Assembly (NCBI GenBank): GCA_035275065.1
Contig: DATENM010000158.1
Span: 62,001 to 126,000 of the forward strand
DNA: 64,000 nucleotides
DNA from: Blastocatellia bacterium
GTDB lineage: Bacteria; Acidobacteriota; Blastocatellia; UBA7656
Direction: 5' to 3'
The notes beneath the pieces were generated by a model. The model saw nothing but the letters and a program-made list of their open reading frames with translations. It did no database searches and was not told the origin of the DNA. Within the stretch, counting starts at the first letter, position 1. Every line of letters begins with the position of its first letter. Made by a program: the position numbers and the translations under genes. Below, piece by piece: positions 34,350 through 43,508 of the stretch.

Positions 34350-35276
34350 CTAGTCAGTTGTTATCAAGACTACCCGCGGCTTAATCAGGCGGCGTCCGCT
34401 ATCAACCTGGCCTACCGCCACAAGATCGCCTGCCCTGTCGCATATTCGCGTCACCGGGGGCACCATCGCCCCAACCGAGTCAGCGCCCATTCCGAGCGCC
34501 AGCTCACGGCCATTCAGCACGAGTCGCAAATCCGCGTCGCCGATCTGCAACATTGGCAGGTGACTCAGCATCGCCGCGGGCGAGATCATCGCCTCGCCGA
34601 GTGAGCCATCGCCGCCTCGCCGTTCGACCTCTGCGAGCGTCAACGCGTCTTCGATGCGGAAGTGGCCGACCGCCGTTCGGCGCAGCGCCGACAGATGCGC
34701 CCCGGTTCCTAACCTGTTGCCGATGTCGTGCGCTAGAGTTCGCACATAGGTTCCCGACGAACACCGCACGCGAATCAAGAAATCTCGTGTCCCCTCGGCG
34801 CTCATCTCGCCCAGCCGCAACAGCTCAAGCTCGCTAATCGTAATGGCAACCGGCTGGCGCTCGACTTCGCGGCCCGCGCGCGCCGCGACATACAAGCGTT
34901 CGCCGGCGACTTTCTTGGCTGAAAACATCGGCGGCGTCTGCCACTGCGCGCCGACAAACGCTTTCAAGATCGTCGCGACTTCTTCTCCGCTCAATAACTC
35001 TGATGATTGAAGCGGGGTGATCTGTTTGCCGGTGTAATCCTGCGTGTCGGTGGCGAAACCCAGACGGACGGTAGCGAGGTATTCTTTATCGAAGCCGACG
35101 AGGAATTGCAGCAGACGAGTCGCGCGCGCAAGACAGACCACCAGGACGCCGGTCGCAAAAGGGTCGAGCGTGCCGGCGTGGCCGACGCGCCGCGTTTGGG
35201 CGGCACGCCGCACGCGCGCCACGACGTCATGCGAGGTCAACCCCTCTGGCTTGTCGATAATTAACGCGCCAATCAT
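34350..35276 (-). CDS. truB: tRNA pseudouridine(55) synthase
   Basis: TruB makes pseudouridine 55 in the T loop of tRNAs. Its motif is plain: DKPEGLTSHDVV (residues 8-19), GHAGTLDPFATGVL near 32-45 with the catalytic Asp, KEYLATVRLG near 65, and SSGTYVRTLAHDIG near 175. Length 308 and a C-terminal PUA-like end fit. No Shine-Dalgarno sequence precedes the ATG; instead a 15-bp inverted repeat ends 2 nt before it. It follows the TPR gene on the same strand. rbfA and infB, common neighbours elsewhere, are absent. Confidence 0.95.
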   Translation of the reverse strand: MIGALIIDKPEGLTSHDVVARVRRAAQTRRVGHAGTLDPFATGVLVVCLARATRLLQFLVGFDKEYLATVRLGFATDTQDYTGKQITPLQSSELLSGEEVATILKAFVGAQWQTPPMFSAKKVAGERLYVAARAGREVERQPVAITISELELLRLGEMSAEGTRDFLIRVRCSSGTYVRTLAHDIGNRLGTGAHLSALRRTAVGHFRIEDALTLAEVERRGGDGSLGEAMISPAAMLSHLPMLQIGDADLRLVLNGRELALGMGADSVGAMVPPVTRICDRAGDLVAVGQVDSGRRLIKPRVVLITTD

Positions 35277-35278
35277 TC

Positions 35279-35351
35279 AGAGTGACCAGTGACGAGTGAC
35301 AAGTGACGGGTGATAAGAGTACTGCGCTTCCCTCTTGTCACTGGTCACTCT
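35279..35351. repeat. Inverted heptamer array between the TPR gene and truB
   Basis: AGAGTGACCAGTGAC (35279-35293) and GTCACTGGTCACTCT (35337-35351) are perfect 15-bp reverse complements. The left arm continues as degenerate 7-bp units (AGTGACG, AGTGACA, AGTGACG, GGTGATA). The element exactly fills the intergenic space and touches both the TPR stop and the truB start. Confidence 0.75.
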
Positions 35352-37472
35352 TCAGGGTTGCTTCAGTTTTTCTTCGAGACCGGTGAGCGAGCCGTTGACT
35401 TTCTTGTAGAGCGCTTCGATCTGCGCGCGGCGAACGGCGGCGGTCGCCGCTTCCGGCTCATAGCTGGCAATGTAAAAGTCGAGCGCGCGGCGGTTGTCCC
35501 CGGCCTCCTGCATGGCGACCGCGAGGTGCCACATTGCGGCTTTGCGCTCGGCGCTCGGGAGATAGGCTTGGACCGATTTCAAAAGACTCTCGACCGCCGC
35601 CGCTGAGTTGCCCTTCTTCAACTGGACCCAGCCGAGCGCATCATAGGCGCGGCCCAGGAAGACCGAGCGCCGGCCATCGCGGTCGAGCAACGGCGCGTCC
35701 CGCATCGAGCCCGCCGGTTCAGTCGCCGCGTCGGCCATCGCCAGGGCGCGTCGCGCCAATTGCTCGGCGGCATCCAATGCCAAATTGTTTTCGGTGAGCC
35801 TCCTGGACACCCAGACCATGCGGAACGGCTGACGACCGTCGTCGAGAGTGGTGAATTGGGTGATGGCGCGCATCAGCTCAGCGACACCCGGTAGCCCGGC
35901 ATCGCTGCCGGCAGAAAGTTCAAGCGTCGTCGCTTCGCCGGCTGACGAATCGCGCGCTCGACGTGGACGCGATGGCGACCCCGGGTCATCCTGGCCCGCG
36001 GGTTCTGCTTGCGTCTGTGTGGGACGTCCGCGACGACGCGCGCTTGCCGGCGATGCCGACTTCTTGGCGGCCACTACCTGCTTGATATAGTAGTCCATCT
36101 TGCCGAGGGTTTCGGCGAGCCGGTACTGCAAAGAGGTCGTCGGCTGATCATTTAGAAAGAGCGATGCCTGGCGCTCGCGTTCGAGCAGCACGTCGAGGCG
36201 CGGCGAGCGCGCCGCGACCGCGCCGCCGAGCAATGTTTCAAATTCGCCGGCCTCATTCACCTTGAAAGATTTGTCCATCACTTCAATTGCCTGGTCGTAG
36301 CCGTCAAGCGACATCAAGGCTTTCACCAGCTCGAAGGTCAGCGTCGGGAAAGTGGCTTGCGCCTGCGCCTGAATCAGCGTGCCCAGCGCGTCACCGTAGC
36401 GGCCTTCGAGTTGATCGATGTTGCCTTTGGTAATCAGCGCCCAGCCATAACGCGGCTCGATCTTCAACGCCTGCTGAATCAGCGTTCGCGCCTGCTGTGC
36501 TTTCTTGCGTGTGGTGTAGAAGTAGGCAAGCTGGGTCATGAAGCGGTAATCGCCGGCGAGCGATTGCGTCTTGCGAATCTCTGCCTGCGCCTCTTCGTCG
36601 CGACCGAGCGCCAGCATCGCAATCGCCATGCCGCCGTGCGCCTCGCCGTCGTCCGGCTTCAGGCGAATCTGCCGGCGATAAAAATCAATGGCCCGGTCAT
36701 ACGCGCCGCTGGCGCGCGCCAGGTTTCCGAGATTGAGATTGGCGTACTCGTCGCTTGAGTCCAGCTCTAGAGCGCGCTGGAACTCCGCCGCCGCATCGTC
36801 CAGCCGCAGGTTGACCAGGAGAGCGGTGCCGAGACTGTTATGCGCGCGGTGATCCTGAGGCGCGAGCCGGACGGCCTGCTCTAACACGCGCAGGGCTTCG
36901 AGCGGCGCTTCGATCTGCACGTAGAAGAAGCCGACCTCGATCATGCGATTCGCGTCTTCGGCAAATCTCGGCTCGATGGCGCGCATCAAGTCAACCGACT
37001 CGCTGCGATAGCCGAAGGCGTTCATCGCCATCGGCAGCGGGAAGATGTACTGGCCGAAAATCTTGTCATTGATCACGGCAGGCGCGACCCGCACGGCTGA
37101 CTTGAACGCTTGTGTCGCCGCCTTCGGATTCCCCTCGCGCAGCATCTGCTCGCCCTTGAGCGCATATTCGCGCATCAACAATTCGCGGGCTTGCAGATTG
37201 AAGGGCTCGGCCGGGTTCGCGGCAAGCAGCCTTTCGAGCAAGCCGATTTTCTCTTGCTGGTCGGTCGAGGCGCGGACGCGGTCGAGCGTCTCCTGCGGCG
37301 TCATTGCCGCCGACTCGGGCTTCGGCTGTGGCCTCGGCGGCGTCGGGCGTGGGCGCGTGCGCTGCTGGATTGCTGAAGCCGGAACGGCGAGCGCGGAATA
37401 GATCAGGCTACCAATTACCAGCCACGTCATCAGTGGCCGGAAGCTTCTACTTAATCTCATCTGTACTGCCAT
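35352..37472 (-). CDS. Exported TPR-repeat protein
   Basis: A signal sequence (LMTWLVIGSLIYSALAVPASA) is followed by a Pro-rich linker (RPRPTPPRPQPKP). Then tetratricopeptide repeats follow through most of the 706 residues (for example DEYANLNLGNLARASGAYDRA, GWALITKGNIDQLEGRYGDA as ordered pieces). A basic, disordered insert near 470-510 (SARRRGRPTQTQ.., RPRRARDSS) splits the repeats. No enzyme domain is seen. It may be a periplasmic scaffold. CGGGAAG lies just before its ATG. The next gene on the same strand upstream is the PafA-type phosphatase, 67 bp away. Confidence 0.83.
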   Translation of the reverse strand: MAVQMRLSRSFRPLMTWLVIGSLIYSALAVPASAIQQRTRPRPTPPRPQPKPESAAMTPQETLDRVRASTDQQEKIGLLERLLAANPAEPFNLQARELLMREYALKGEQMLREGNPKAATQAFKSAVRVAPAVINDKIFGQYIFPLPMAMNAFGYRSESVDLMRAIEPRFAEDANRMIEVGFFYVQIEAPLEALRVLEQAVRLAPQDHRAHNSLGTALLVNLRLDDAAAEFQRALELDSSDEYANLNLGNLARASGAYDRAIDFYRRQIRLKPDDGEAHGGMAIAMLALGRDEEAQAEIRKTQSLAGDYRFMTQLAYFYTTRKKAQQARTLIQQALKIEPRYGWALITKGNIDQLEGRYGDALGTLIQAQAQATFPTLTFELVKALMSLDGYDQAIEVMDKSFKVNEAGEFETLLGGAVAARSPRLDVLLERERQASLFLNDQPTTSLQYRLAETLGKMDYYIKQVVAAKKSASPASARRRGRPTQTQAEPAGQDDPGSPSRPRRARDSSAGEATTLELSAGSDAGLPGVAELMRAITQFTTLDDGRQPFRMVWVSRRLTENNLALDAAEQLARRALAMADAATEPAGSMRDAPLLDRDGRRSVFLGRAYDALGWVQLKKGNSAAAVESLLKSVQAYLPSAERKAAMWHLAVAMQEAGDNRRALDFYIASYEPEAATAAVRRAQIEALYKKVNGSLTGLEEKLKQP

Positions 37473-37539
37473 CTTCCCGTTGTAAATTCGGCGCCCGAAG
37501 GCGGCAACAATTCTTTGTCCACGTCAGCTCTGCCGGTGA

Positions 37540-39267
37540 CTACCGCTGGCCCGCCATCTGATTACGGCCATCCTCGGCTATCGCTTCAACCAGCACATGA
37601 CCGACGCTATTTGAAGGCGGCTCGACACCGAGCATCGCGGCAATCGTCGGCGCAATGTCGGAGGGCGTACATTCTCGATTGTACCTGCCGGAGCGCACCC
37701 CCGCGCCATAAATGATCACCGGCACATGCGTGTCGTAATGATAAGGCGAGCCGTGCGTCGCCGCCAGTTGAGCGCCCTCAAAGAAGAAATGATACGGCTT
37801 CGCGACCAGCCAGACGTCACCGGCGCGCTGGCGGTAGAAACCGTTCATGACTCGCCGCGCCAGGTCGCCCACGGGCATGCGGCCTTCGATGATCTGTGTG
37901 CGCGTGAAGGCGAAGGCCACGCCTTTCGCCGACAGCGCGGCGTCAGCGGCGATGCGCTCGACTTCCGCGGGCTCGGCTTTCGCTTGCGCCATCAGGCTAT
38001 GATTCAAAAACAACTGATCGTTAGCGAAGGCGACGATCCAGTTTTCTCCCCCGAAACGGGCTTTGAGAGCCTGATTCACGGCCTGCTCGATGCCTTTGCT
38101 CGAAATGACTTCACTCGCATAGCCGCGCGTTTCCATCAACCGCGGAATCGGCCCGACGCCGTGGTCCCCGGTGACGGCAATCAGCGTGTTATTCATGCCG
38201 ACGCGCTTATCGATGAACTTCAACAGCGCGGCCACCGTGCGGTCGAGGCGCGTGTACAGCTCGACGATCTCCTGGCTGTCCGGGCCATACGCATGACCAA
38301 CGAGATCGGGCGACGAAAAGCTGATCGACAGCAGATCGGGGTAATCGTCGGCGCCGAGCGATTCTCCCGAAATCGCCGCCTCGGCAAAACTCTCAAGGTA
38401 ATCGGCAACGAATGGCGTGTACTCGAATTGCGAATAGAACCTCGCGCCGGGTTTATCCAGCCCGCCGTTGATGGTGTAGGGGAAGTCTTCGCCGAGCGGG
38501 CGCTGCTGTTCGGCGATATGCGAGGGCTGTGCGCGGCGCAAGGCCTCAGGCGGCAGCGCGCGCTCCCACTTCGCGTTGAAGTACTTGTCGGGGCGCACCG
38601 TCTCATTGAACTTCTTGACCCAGGCGGGAAGCTCTTTGAAGTAATAATCGCTGGAGATGAAGCTGCCCGATGCCGGGGCATACCAGAAAGCGCCGTTCGG
38701 TTTGTGACCGCCCGGCAGGATGGCGGCGCGGTCTTTTTGCGACAGCGCGATGACCTTGGATTGAAAATTGTTCGACAGTCGAAGTTGATCGCCGATGGTC
38801 GTCCCCATCATATTGCGCGGGCTTGCCGAAGTCGCTTTCAGGTTCACGCCTTCGCCGGTGACGACGTGGGTTGCCGGGTCGGCGACCAAGGCGACGCTCT
38901 TGCCGGTCTCAGGGTCAATGATGATGTTGCCATTGACGCCGTTCATTGCCGGGATCGAGCCTGTGTGAACCGCCGCATGGCCGGCTGCCGTCACCGTCGG
39001 TATGTAATCGTAATTGGCATTCGTGAAGAACGCGCCGTTCATCAGCCGCTTGAAACCATCGTTGCCGAACAGGTCCTCAAAGCGTTCGAGGAAATCATAG
39101 CGGAACTGGTCAACCATGATAACGACGACGAGTTTCGGCCTCGCCCCGTATGACGCCGCCGCGGCCCGTGGCTGCCGTTGCGCGGCGGACAGCGGCGCCA
39201 GCGCGAGGGCAATCCAGCAGGCAGCAATTGACGGGGCGATAAGAGATCGAAGTCTTCTTTTGATCAT
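37540..39267 (-). CDS. Exported PafA-like alkaline phosphatase (type I phosphodiesterase superfamily)
   Basis: PafA-type enzymes release phosphate from phosphomonoesters with two zinc ions and a nucleophilic Thr or Ser. A signal peptide (IAACWIALALAPLSA) precedes KLVVVIMVDQFRYD near 45-58 (first metal Asp), PTVTAAGHAAVHTGS near 90 (nucleophile Thr), SPDLVGHAYGPDS near 315, GDHGVG near 368 and HGSPYHYDTHVP near 523. The spacing is that of the alkaline phosphatase superfamily. The start at 39267 follows GAGGGAC. It may scavenge phosphate. The divergent CHAT gene shares the 150-bp upstream region. Confidence 0.9.
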   Translation of the reverse strand: MIKRRLRSLIAPSIAACWIALALAPLSAAQRQPRAAAASYGARPKLVVVIMVDQFRYDFLERFEDLFGNDGFKRLMNGAFFTNANYDYIPTVTAAGHAAVHTGSIPAMNGVNGNIIIDPETGKSVALVADPATHVVTGEGVNLKATSASPRNMMGTTIGDQLRLSNNFQSKVIALSQKDRAAILPGGHKPNGAFWYAPASGSFISSDYYFKELPAWVKKFNETVRPDKYFNAKWERALPPEALRRAQPSHIAEQQRPLGEDFPYTINGGLDKPGARFYSQFEYTPFVADYLESFAEAAISGESLGADDYPDLLSISFSSPDLVGHAYGPDSQEIVELYTRLDRTVAALLKFIDKRVGMNNTLIAVTGDHGVGPIPRLMETRGYASEVISSKGIEQAVNQALKARFGGENWIVAFANDQLFLNHSLMAQAKAEPAEVERIAADAALSAKGVAFAFTRTQIIEGRMPVGDLARRVMNGFYRQRAGDVWLVAKPYHFFFEGAQLAATHGSPYHYDTHVPVIIYGAGVRSGRYNRECTPSDIAPTIAAMLGVEPPSNSVGHVLVEAIAEDGRNQMAGQR

Positions 39268-39363
39268 TTTGCGGTCCCTCTCACAACCTGAGCAATGAAC
39301 GTAGTTCATGGCGTCCGCGCTGTCAACCGAAGAGCGCGAGGGTGAGCCGCGTCAATTTTGTCA

Positions 39364-39393
39364 TTGGCCGTACCGCGAACCGTAGTGTATAGT
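39364..39393 (+). promoter_or_regulatory. Candidate promoter of the CHAT gene
   Basis: TTGGCC (39364-39369) and TATAGT (39388-39393) are separated by 18 bp, 26 bp before the ATG. The leader would be very short with the ribosome site GGGTGGG. Confidence 0.4.
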
Positions 39394-39419
39394 TCACCGC
39401 CACGAAGGGTGGGTTTTCC

Positions 39420-42400
39420 ATGCACGCAGGAACGAGCCGGGCAGTTTATAAACTAAGACAAGGGAGACGTCATCGCCTGACGCGGCGGTGGTACATCATC
39501 ATTGTCTGCGCGGTGATTCTCCTCCTCGTCGCAGGCGGCTTGTGGCGCTGGCGATGGCAGTCGCCAACGACAAAGGCGATGCGAATACTGGTGAGCCAGT
39601 TCGCCGCACAGCGTCCGGTCGAAGGCCGCCTGACCGGCGGTTTCAAGGGCGGTCGGTTCGTGCCGCCGACTGAGGGCGACAGGCCATCCGATGAAATGAT
39701 CGCCGCCAGCCACCTGATTGATGAAGCGGCGCAGCGCGGTGAGCAGGGCGCGCGCCTGGCAAACGCGCGGTTGCTGTTGCTGGCTAACGAAAAGGGGTCG
39801 GCAATCCTCAAGGCTTTTCGCCAGGCGGTCGAGGCCGAGCCGGCGAGCGCCGCCGCCGCTAACGACCTTGGCGTCTGCCTGCTGGCGCGCGGCGAATTGG
39901 AGGACGCGCTGGCAACGTTCGATCAAGCTCTGCAACGCCAGCCCGAAATGCCCGAAGCCTTGTTCAATCGGGCGCTCAACTTCGAGCAATTGCAACTGCG
40001 CGACGCCGCCAGCGCTGACTACGCCCGCCTGCTAGAGATTGATACTGACCAGAGCTGGCGCGAAGAGATTCGCCGCCGCCTCGACGCCGTGTCCGCAGCC
40101 ATCTCGCAGCAGAGCCGCTACAAAGAGACCGTCGCGGCGTTTGATCGCGCCTATGCCGAAAGGAACTTATCGGAAGCCTCACGCATTACCGACAATGATC
40201 CGGAATCCCTGCTTAAGCATGTCAGCACGACTTGTTTGCTCGAATACCTGAAAGCAGCGGTTGTCACCGAAAACGAAGTCAGCGAGCGTGAGTTAGGAAA
40301 AATCAAACTGGTCGGCGAACATCTGGAAGCGACCTTTGCGGATAAGTGCCTGCTCGATCTCGTCGCCTACCTACAGGGACTCTCTCCGGCGGAGACCGCC
40401 GCCGAACTGGCTCTGGCGCTTGAGTATGAAGAAATGGCTCGTACGGCGAGCCGAGACGCCACAGAAACATTGGGGATCGCGCTTAAGCTGAGCGGGCAGT
40501 TCAAAGCCAGAGGCAATCACTTTTATGAATACCTTGCAACCTTTCAAGCGGCGAATTCCAGCTCGCAACTCAGTCGGTTCGGCGACGCGATTGAGAAAAT
40601 GAATGAAGCGTTGAAGATTGCCGAGGCATATTCCTGGCCTTTTCGTCACGCGCTCGGGCTAATAGAGGTGGGAAGGCTCTCTGCGCGGCTCGGCCAGGAT
40701 TCGCTCACCCTCAACTACTGTAAAAGGGCGAACATCGAAGGTCACGGGAAGCCTTACGTGCAGTCAAAGACGATGCAGACTATGGCCAACGCCTACTGGC
40801 ACCTCGGCAACGTGTCGCAAGGGCTGGAGTATCTGCGCCAATCGTCGCGACTTTTTCTGACCGACGCGCCGAGTCTGATCGATCTCGCCAGTAACACATT
40901 GCTGGCGGCGGACTTTTATCGTCAGACTGACCGTCCGGACCTCGCCCTGCATTACGCCCGCCAGGCATTGCATTACGCCGAGCAGAGCCCGCATCAGCCG
41001 GCGATTGCCCAGGCCGCTTCGTTCATCGCCCTGGAATTGGCACAACGCCATGAGTTCGGCGACAGCCAATCAGCGATGCGGAAAGCCATGGCCGCGCTCG
41101 CGCAGATTCCTGAGCGTCAACGGGCCTACACGCAATCGCTGGTATTGCTGCGCGCCGGCGACATCGCGGCGCAGCAAGGCAGCCTTGAGCAGGCCGAGTC
41201 GCGTTATGCTGAAGCACAACGCCTCGCCGAAAGCAGTGAAGAACAACCCTTACCGCTGCTCAAAGTGCTTAAGGCGCGGGCCGCGAGTTACACCCGCGCC
41301 GGGATCACGGAGAAGGCGCGGGCTGATCTCAAGCGCGCCATCGGGCTCATCGAAACGTATCGCAGTCGGGTCAGCGAACAGAGCAATCGCAGCGATTTTT
41401 TTGACGCCAGCCAGGATGTCTTCGATCAGATGATTCAGCTCGAAGCGCATGGCTTCGGCCAATCGGTCGTGGCTTTCAACCTGAGCGAACAGGCGCGGGC
41501 GCGGACGCTGCTCGACGACCTGGCAGCACCGACAAACACGGTGGCCACGCCAGGGTCCTCGCCATCGTCCCTCGCGGCGCAGGGTTCGGCCAACCCGCTC
41601 ACACTTGATGAAATCCGCCGGCGGCTTCCCGCCGATCTGACCTTGCTTTCCTACTCGGTAAGCCGCACCGGAACCCTCCTCTTTGTCCTGACCCGCGACA
41701 CCTTCGAGATGAAGGAAAGCGCGGCGACGACCGACATGCTCGACCGACTCGTGCAACAGTATGTCTCGTCACTCAATGAGCGTGCGCCATCTGAAGAGCT
41801 GGCCGAGCAATCGCGCCGCCTTTATGATTTGCTGATCGCCCCGGTTGCAACCCAGTTGGGCAGCGCCCGCCGGCTTTGTATCGCGCCTGACAAGGCGCTG
41901 CACCGCTTGCCGTTTGCCGCCTTGCGCGATCCCTCCGGGAATTATCTGCTTCAATCACATATCCTGATGGGCGTGCCGTCGGCTTCGACGCTGGTCTACT
42001 GCCTGGATAAGGCGGCGGGTAAGCGAGCGCTTGCGGATGAGCGTTTTCTGGCGGTCGCCAATCCGCAATTCAGCCGCGAAGATTATCCCGGCCTCGCGCT
42101 TCTGCCCGAAGCTGAGCGCGAAGCCCGCGCCAGCGCTGATTTCTATAAGCAGAAGGTGGTCTTGACCGGCTACGCCGCGACCAAAGCGAAGTTGCTTGCC
42201 GAATTGGTGAATTGCGATGTGGCGCATTTTTCCACCCACTGCCTGGTCAAAGAGAAAACGCCCTGGCTCGCGGCGCTCCTGCTGGCGGGAGTCGGTAAAG
42301 ATGAGCAGTTATTGCGGCTCCAGGAGTTCGAAAAAATTGGTTTGCTGCGTGCGCGATTGGTGATATTATCGGCGTGCCAAAGCGCGTTAGGCCAGTATTA

Positions 42401-42653
42401 CCGGGGTGAAGGCATCGTTAGCCTCGTGCGACCTTTTCTGGCGCACGGCGTGCCGACCGTGCTTGCCAGTCTGTGGCCGGTCGATTCGCTGGCGACGACG
42501 ACACTGATGACCGATTTTCACCGCGCCAGGAAGCAGAACGGCCTGCTCGCCGCCGAGGCTCTGAGAGCTGCGCAAATCAAGATGCTGCAAAGCGATTCAT
42601 TTAATGAGCCTTACTATTGGGCACCCTTTGTCGTCATAGGGAGTAGCAACTAA
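39420..42653 (+). CDS. Membrane-anchored TPR-CHAT protease
   Basis: CHAT domains are caspase-like cysteine proteases with a His-Cys dyad. An N-terminal helix (WYIIIVCAVILLLVAGGLW, residues 24-42) anchors the protein. TPR-like helix pairs run from about residue 130 to 690 (DLGVCLLARGELEDALATFDQAL and others). The C-terminal 300 residues are the CHAT domain: VAHFSTHCLVKEKT with the catalytic His near 938 and LVILSACQSALG with the Cys near 985, followed by GEGIVSLVRPFLAHGVPTVLASLWPV, a family hallmark. The orientation of the anchor, basic on the short side, puts the domain outside the cytoplasm if the positive-inside rule holds. The target is unknown; the next gene is a candidate. Confidence 0.9.
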   Translation: MHAGTSRAVYKLRQGRRHRLTRRWYIIIVCAVILLLVAGGLWRWRWQSPTTKAMRILVSQFAAQRPVEGRLTGGFKGGRFVPPTEGDRPSDEMIAASHLIDEAAQRGEQGARLANARLLLLANEKGSAILKAFRQAVEAEPASAAAANDLGVCLLARGELEDALATFDQALQRQPEMPEALFNRALNFEQLQLRDAASADYARLLEIDTDQSWREEIRRRLDAVSAAISQQSRYKETVAAFDRAYAERNLSEASRITDNDPESLLKHVSTTCLLEYLKAAVVTENEVSERELGKIKLVGEHLEATFADKCLLDLVAYLQGLSPAETAAELALALEYEEMARTASRDATETLGIALKLSGQFKARGNHFYEYLATFQAANSSSQLSRFGDAIEKMNEALKIAEAYSWPFRHALGLIEVGRLSARLGQDSLTLNYCKRANIEGHGKPYVQSKTMQTMANAYWHLGNVSQGLEYLRQSSRLFLTDAPSLIDLASNTLLAADFYRQTDRPDLALHYARQALHYAEQSPHQPAIAQAASFIALELAQRHEFGDSQSAMRKAMAALAQIPERQRAYTQSLVLLRAGDIAAQQGSLEQAESRYAEAQRLAESSEEQPLPLLKVLKARAASYTRAGITEKARADLKRAIGLIETYRSRVSEQSNRSDFFDASQDVFDQMIQLEAHGFGQSVVAFNLSEQARARTLLDDLAAPTNTVATPGSSPSSLAAQGSANPLTLDEIRRRLPADLTLLSYSVSRTGTLLFVLTRDTFEMKESAATTDMLDRLVQQYVSSLNERAPSEELAEQSRRLYDLLIAPVATQLGSARRLCIAPDKALHRLPFAALRDPSGNYLLQSHILMGVPSASTLVYCLDKAAGKRALADERFLAVANPQFSREDYPGLALLPEAEREARASADFYKQKVVLTGYAATKAKLLAELVNCDVAHFSTHCLVKEKTPWLAALLLAGVGKDEQLLRLQEFEKIGLLRARLVILSACQSALGQYYRGEGIVSLVRPFLAHGVPTVLASLWPVDSLATTTLMTDFHRARKQNGLLAAEALRAAQIKMLQSDSFNEPYYWAPFVVIGSSN

Positions 42654-42747
42654 GATCGCAGGCGACGCCGACACACGACTCTCCCATCCCCCGGCACTTG
42701 CCTGTGAAGGAAATAACAAATCAACAAAAAAACTTCCAGGAGGTTTT

Positions 42748-43467
42748 ATGCCAGTACAAGCGACTGTGATTCTGGACAGCGGGTGTTTTTTACCTCGTGT
42801 TGAGAATCGCTCCACTACCGACATCGGCTATTTCCAATCCGCCAAATCGGTGTCGGACATTCGTGTCGTTGCCGATGGCCTGGAGCTGAAGATCGATGAG
42901 TTGAAGAGTCTCGGCAAAAGTTGTGTGATCGAGATTCGTCACGTGAAGGCCGGCGGCGGCGCGTATAACAAAGGCCCGACATCGTCACCGACCTTTCATG
43001 ACGAGCTGTTACACATGAAAGACCTCTACGGCGAGCACATGGAGGTGGACGAGAAGAAGTTCGACTGTATTTTGCGCTTCAACGCTGGACGATTTTGCGG
43101 CGCCCTGCTCAAGCCGCGAAAGTTCAAGCTGCATCGGCAGCGGCCCGATGGCAAGTACGCCTATTCGCCGGAAGACGCGCCGAAGGCGATCAACCGGCCT
43201 ATCGCTCATAACATCCATGTTCACTTCAAGCTGAAGAATGGCGAGGCGCTTGAACTGGCTCGCGATGGCGAAGTCTTTTGGTCGAGCAAATCAGTGGACG
43301 CGAAAGAGCGGCTGGAAGTCGAGATCATCGCCGACAACTCGACGGCGGAGAAATTCTTCCGTCAGGCCCTGAAAGGCAAGCGCGACAGCTACTGGCTGCC
43401 GAATCAGGGCGATCCGCCACCGGTCTGCCCGCTCCCGCCGTGCACTCCCGGCGGCCTGAACGGCTAG
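42748..43467 (+). CDS. Hypothetical protein downstream of the CHAT protease
   Basis: This 239-residue protein has no signal peptide. It seems mostly beta-stranded (ATVILDSGCFLP at the start; HNIHVHFKLKNGEALELA; RLEVEIIADNSTAEKFFRQA). Cysteines near residues 13, 59, 106 and 115 and a short Pro-Cys tail (PPPVCPLPPCTPGG) are noteworthy. It starts 94 nt after the CHAT stop, with a perfect AGGAGG before the ATG. The pairing with a protease suggests substrate, inhibitor or effector, which is inference. No family is recognised. Confidence 0.75.
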   Translation: MPVQATVILDSGCFLPRVENRSTTDIGYFQSAKSVSDIRVVADGLELKIDELKSLGKSCVIEIRHVKAGGGAYNKGPTSSPTFHDELLHMKDLYGEHMEVDEKKFDCILRFNAGRFCGALLKPRKFKLHRQRPDGKYAYSPEDAPKAINRPIAHNIHVHFKLKNGEALELARDGEVFWSSKSVDAKERLEVEIIADNSTAEKFFRQALKGKRDSYWLPNQGDPPPVCPLPPCTPGGLNG

Positions 43468-43508
43468 TCGTAAGGCGTGGAATTAAGCTCTGAATTGAAG
43501 GTGTGGGG

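Noticed and set aside
37726..39153. 475-codon open frame on the plus strand
   Set aside because: It is a GC-rich shadow of the PafA-like phosphatase gene, with no ribosome site and Arg/Ala-type composition.
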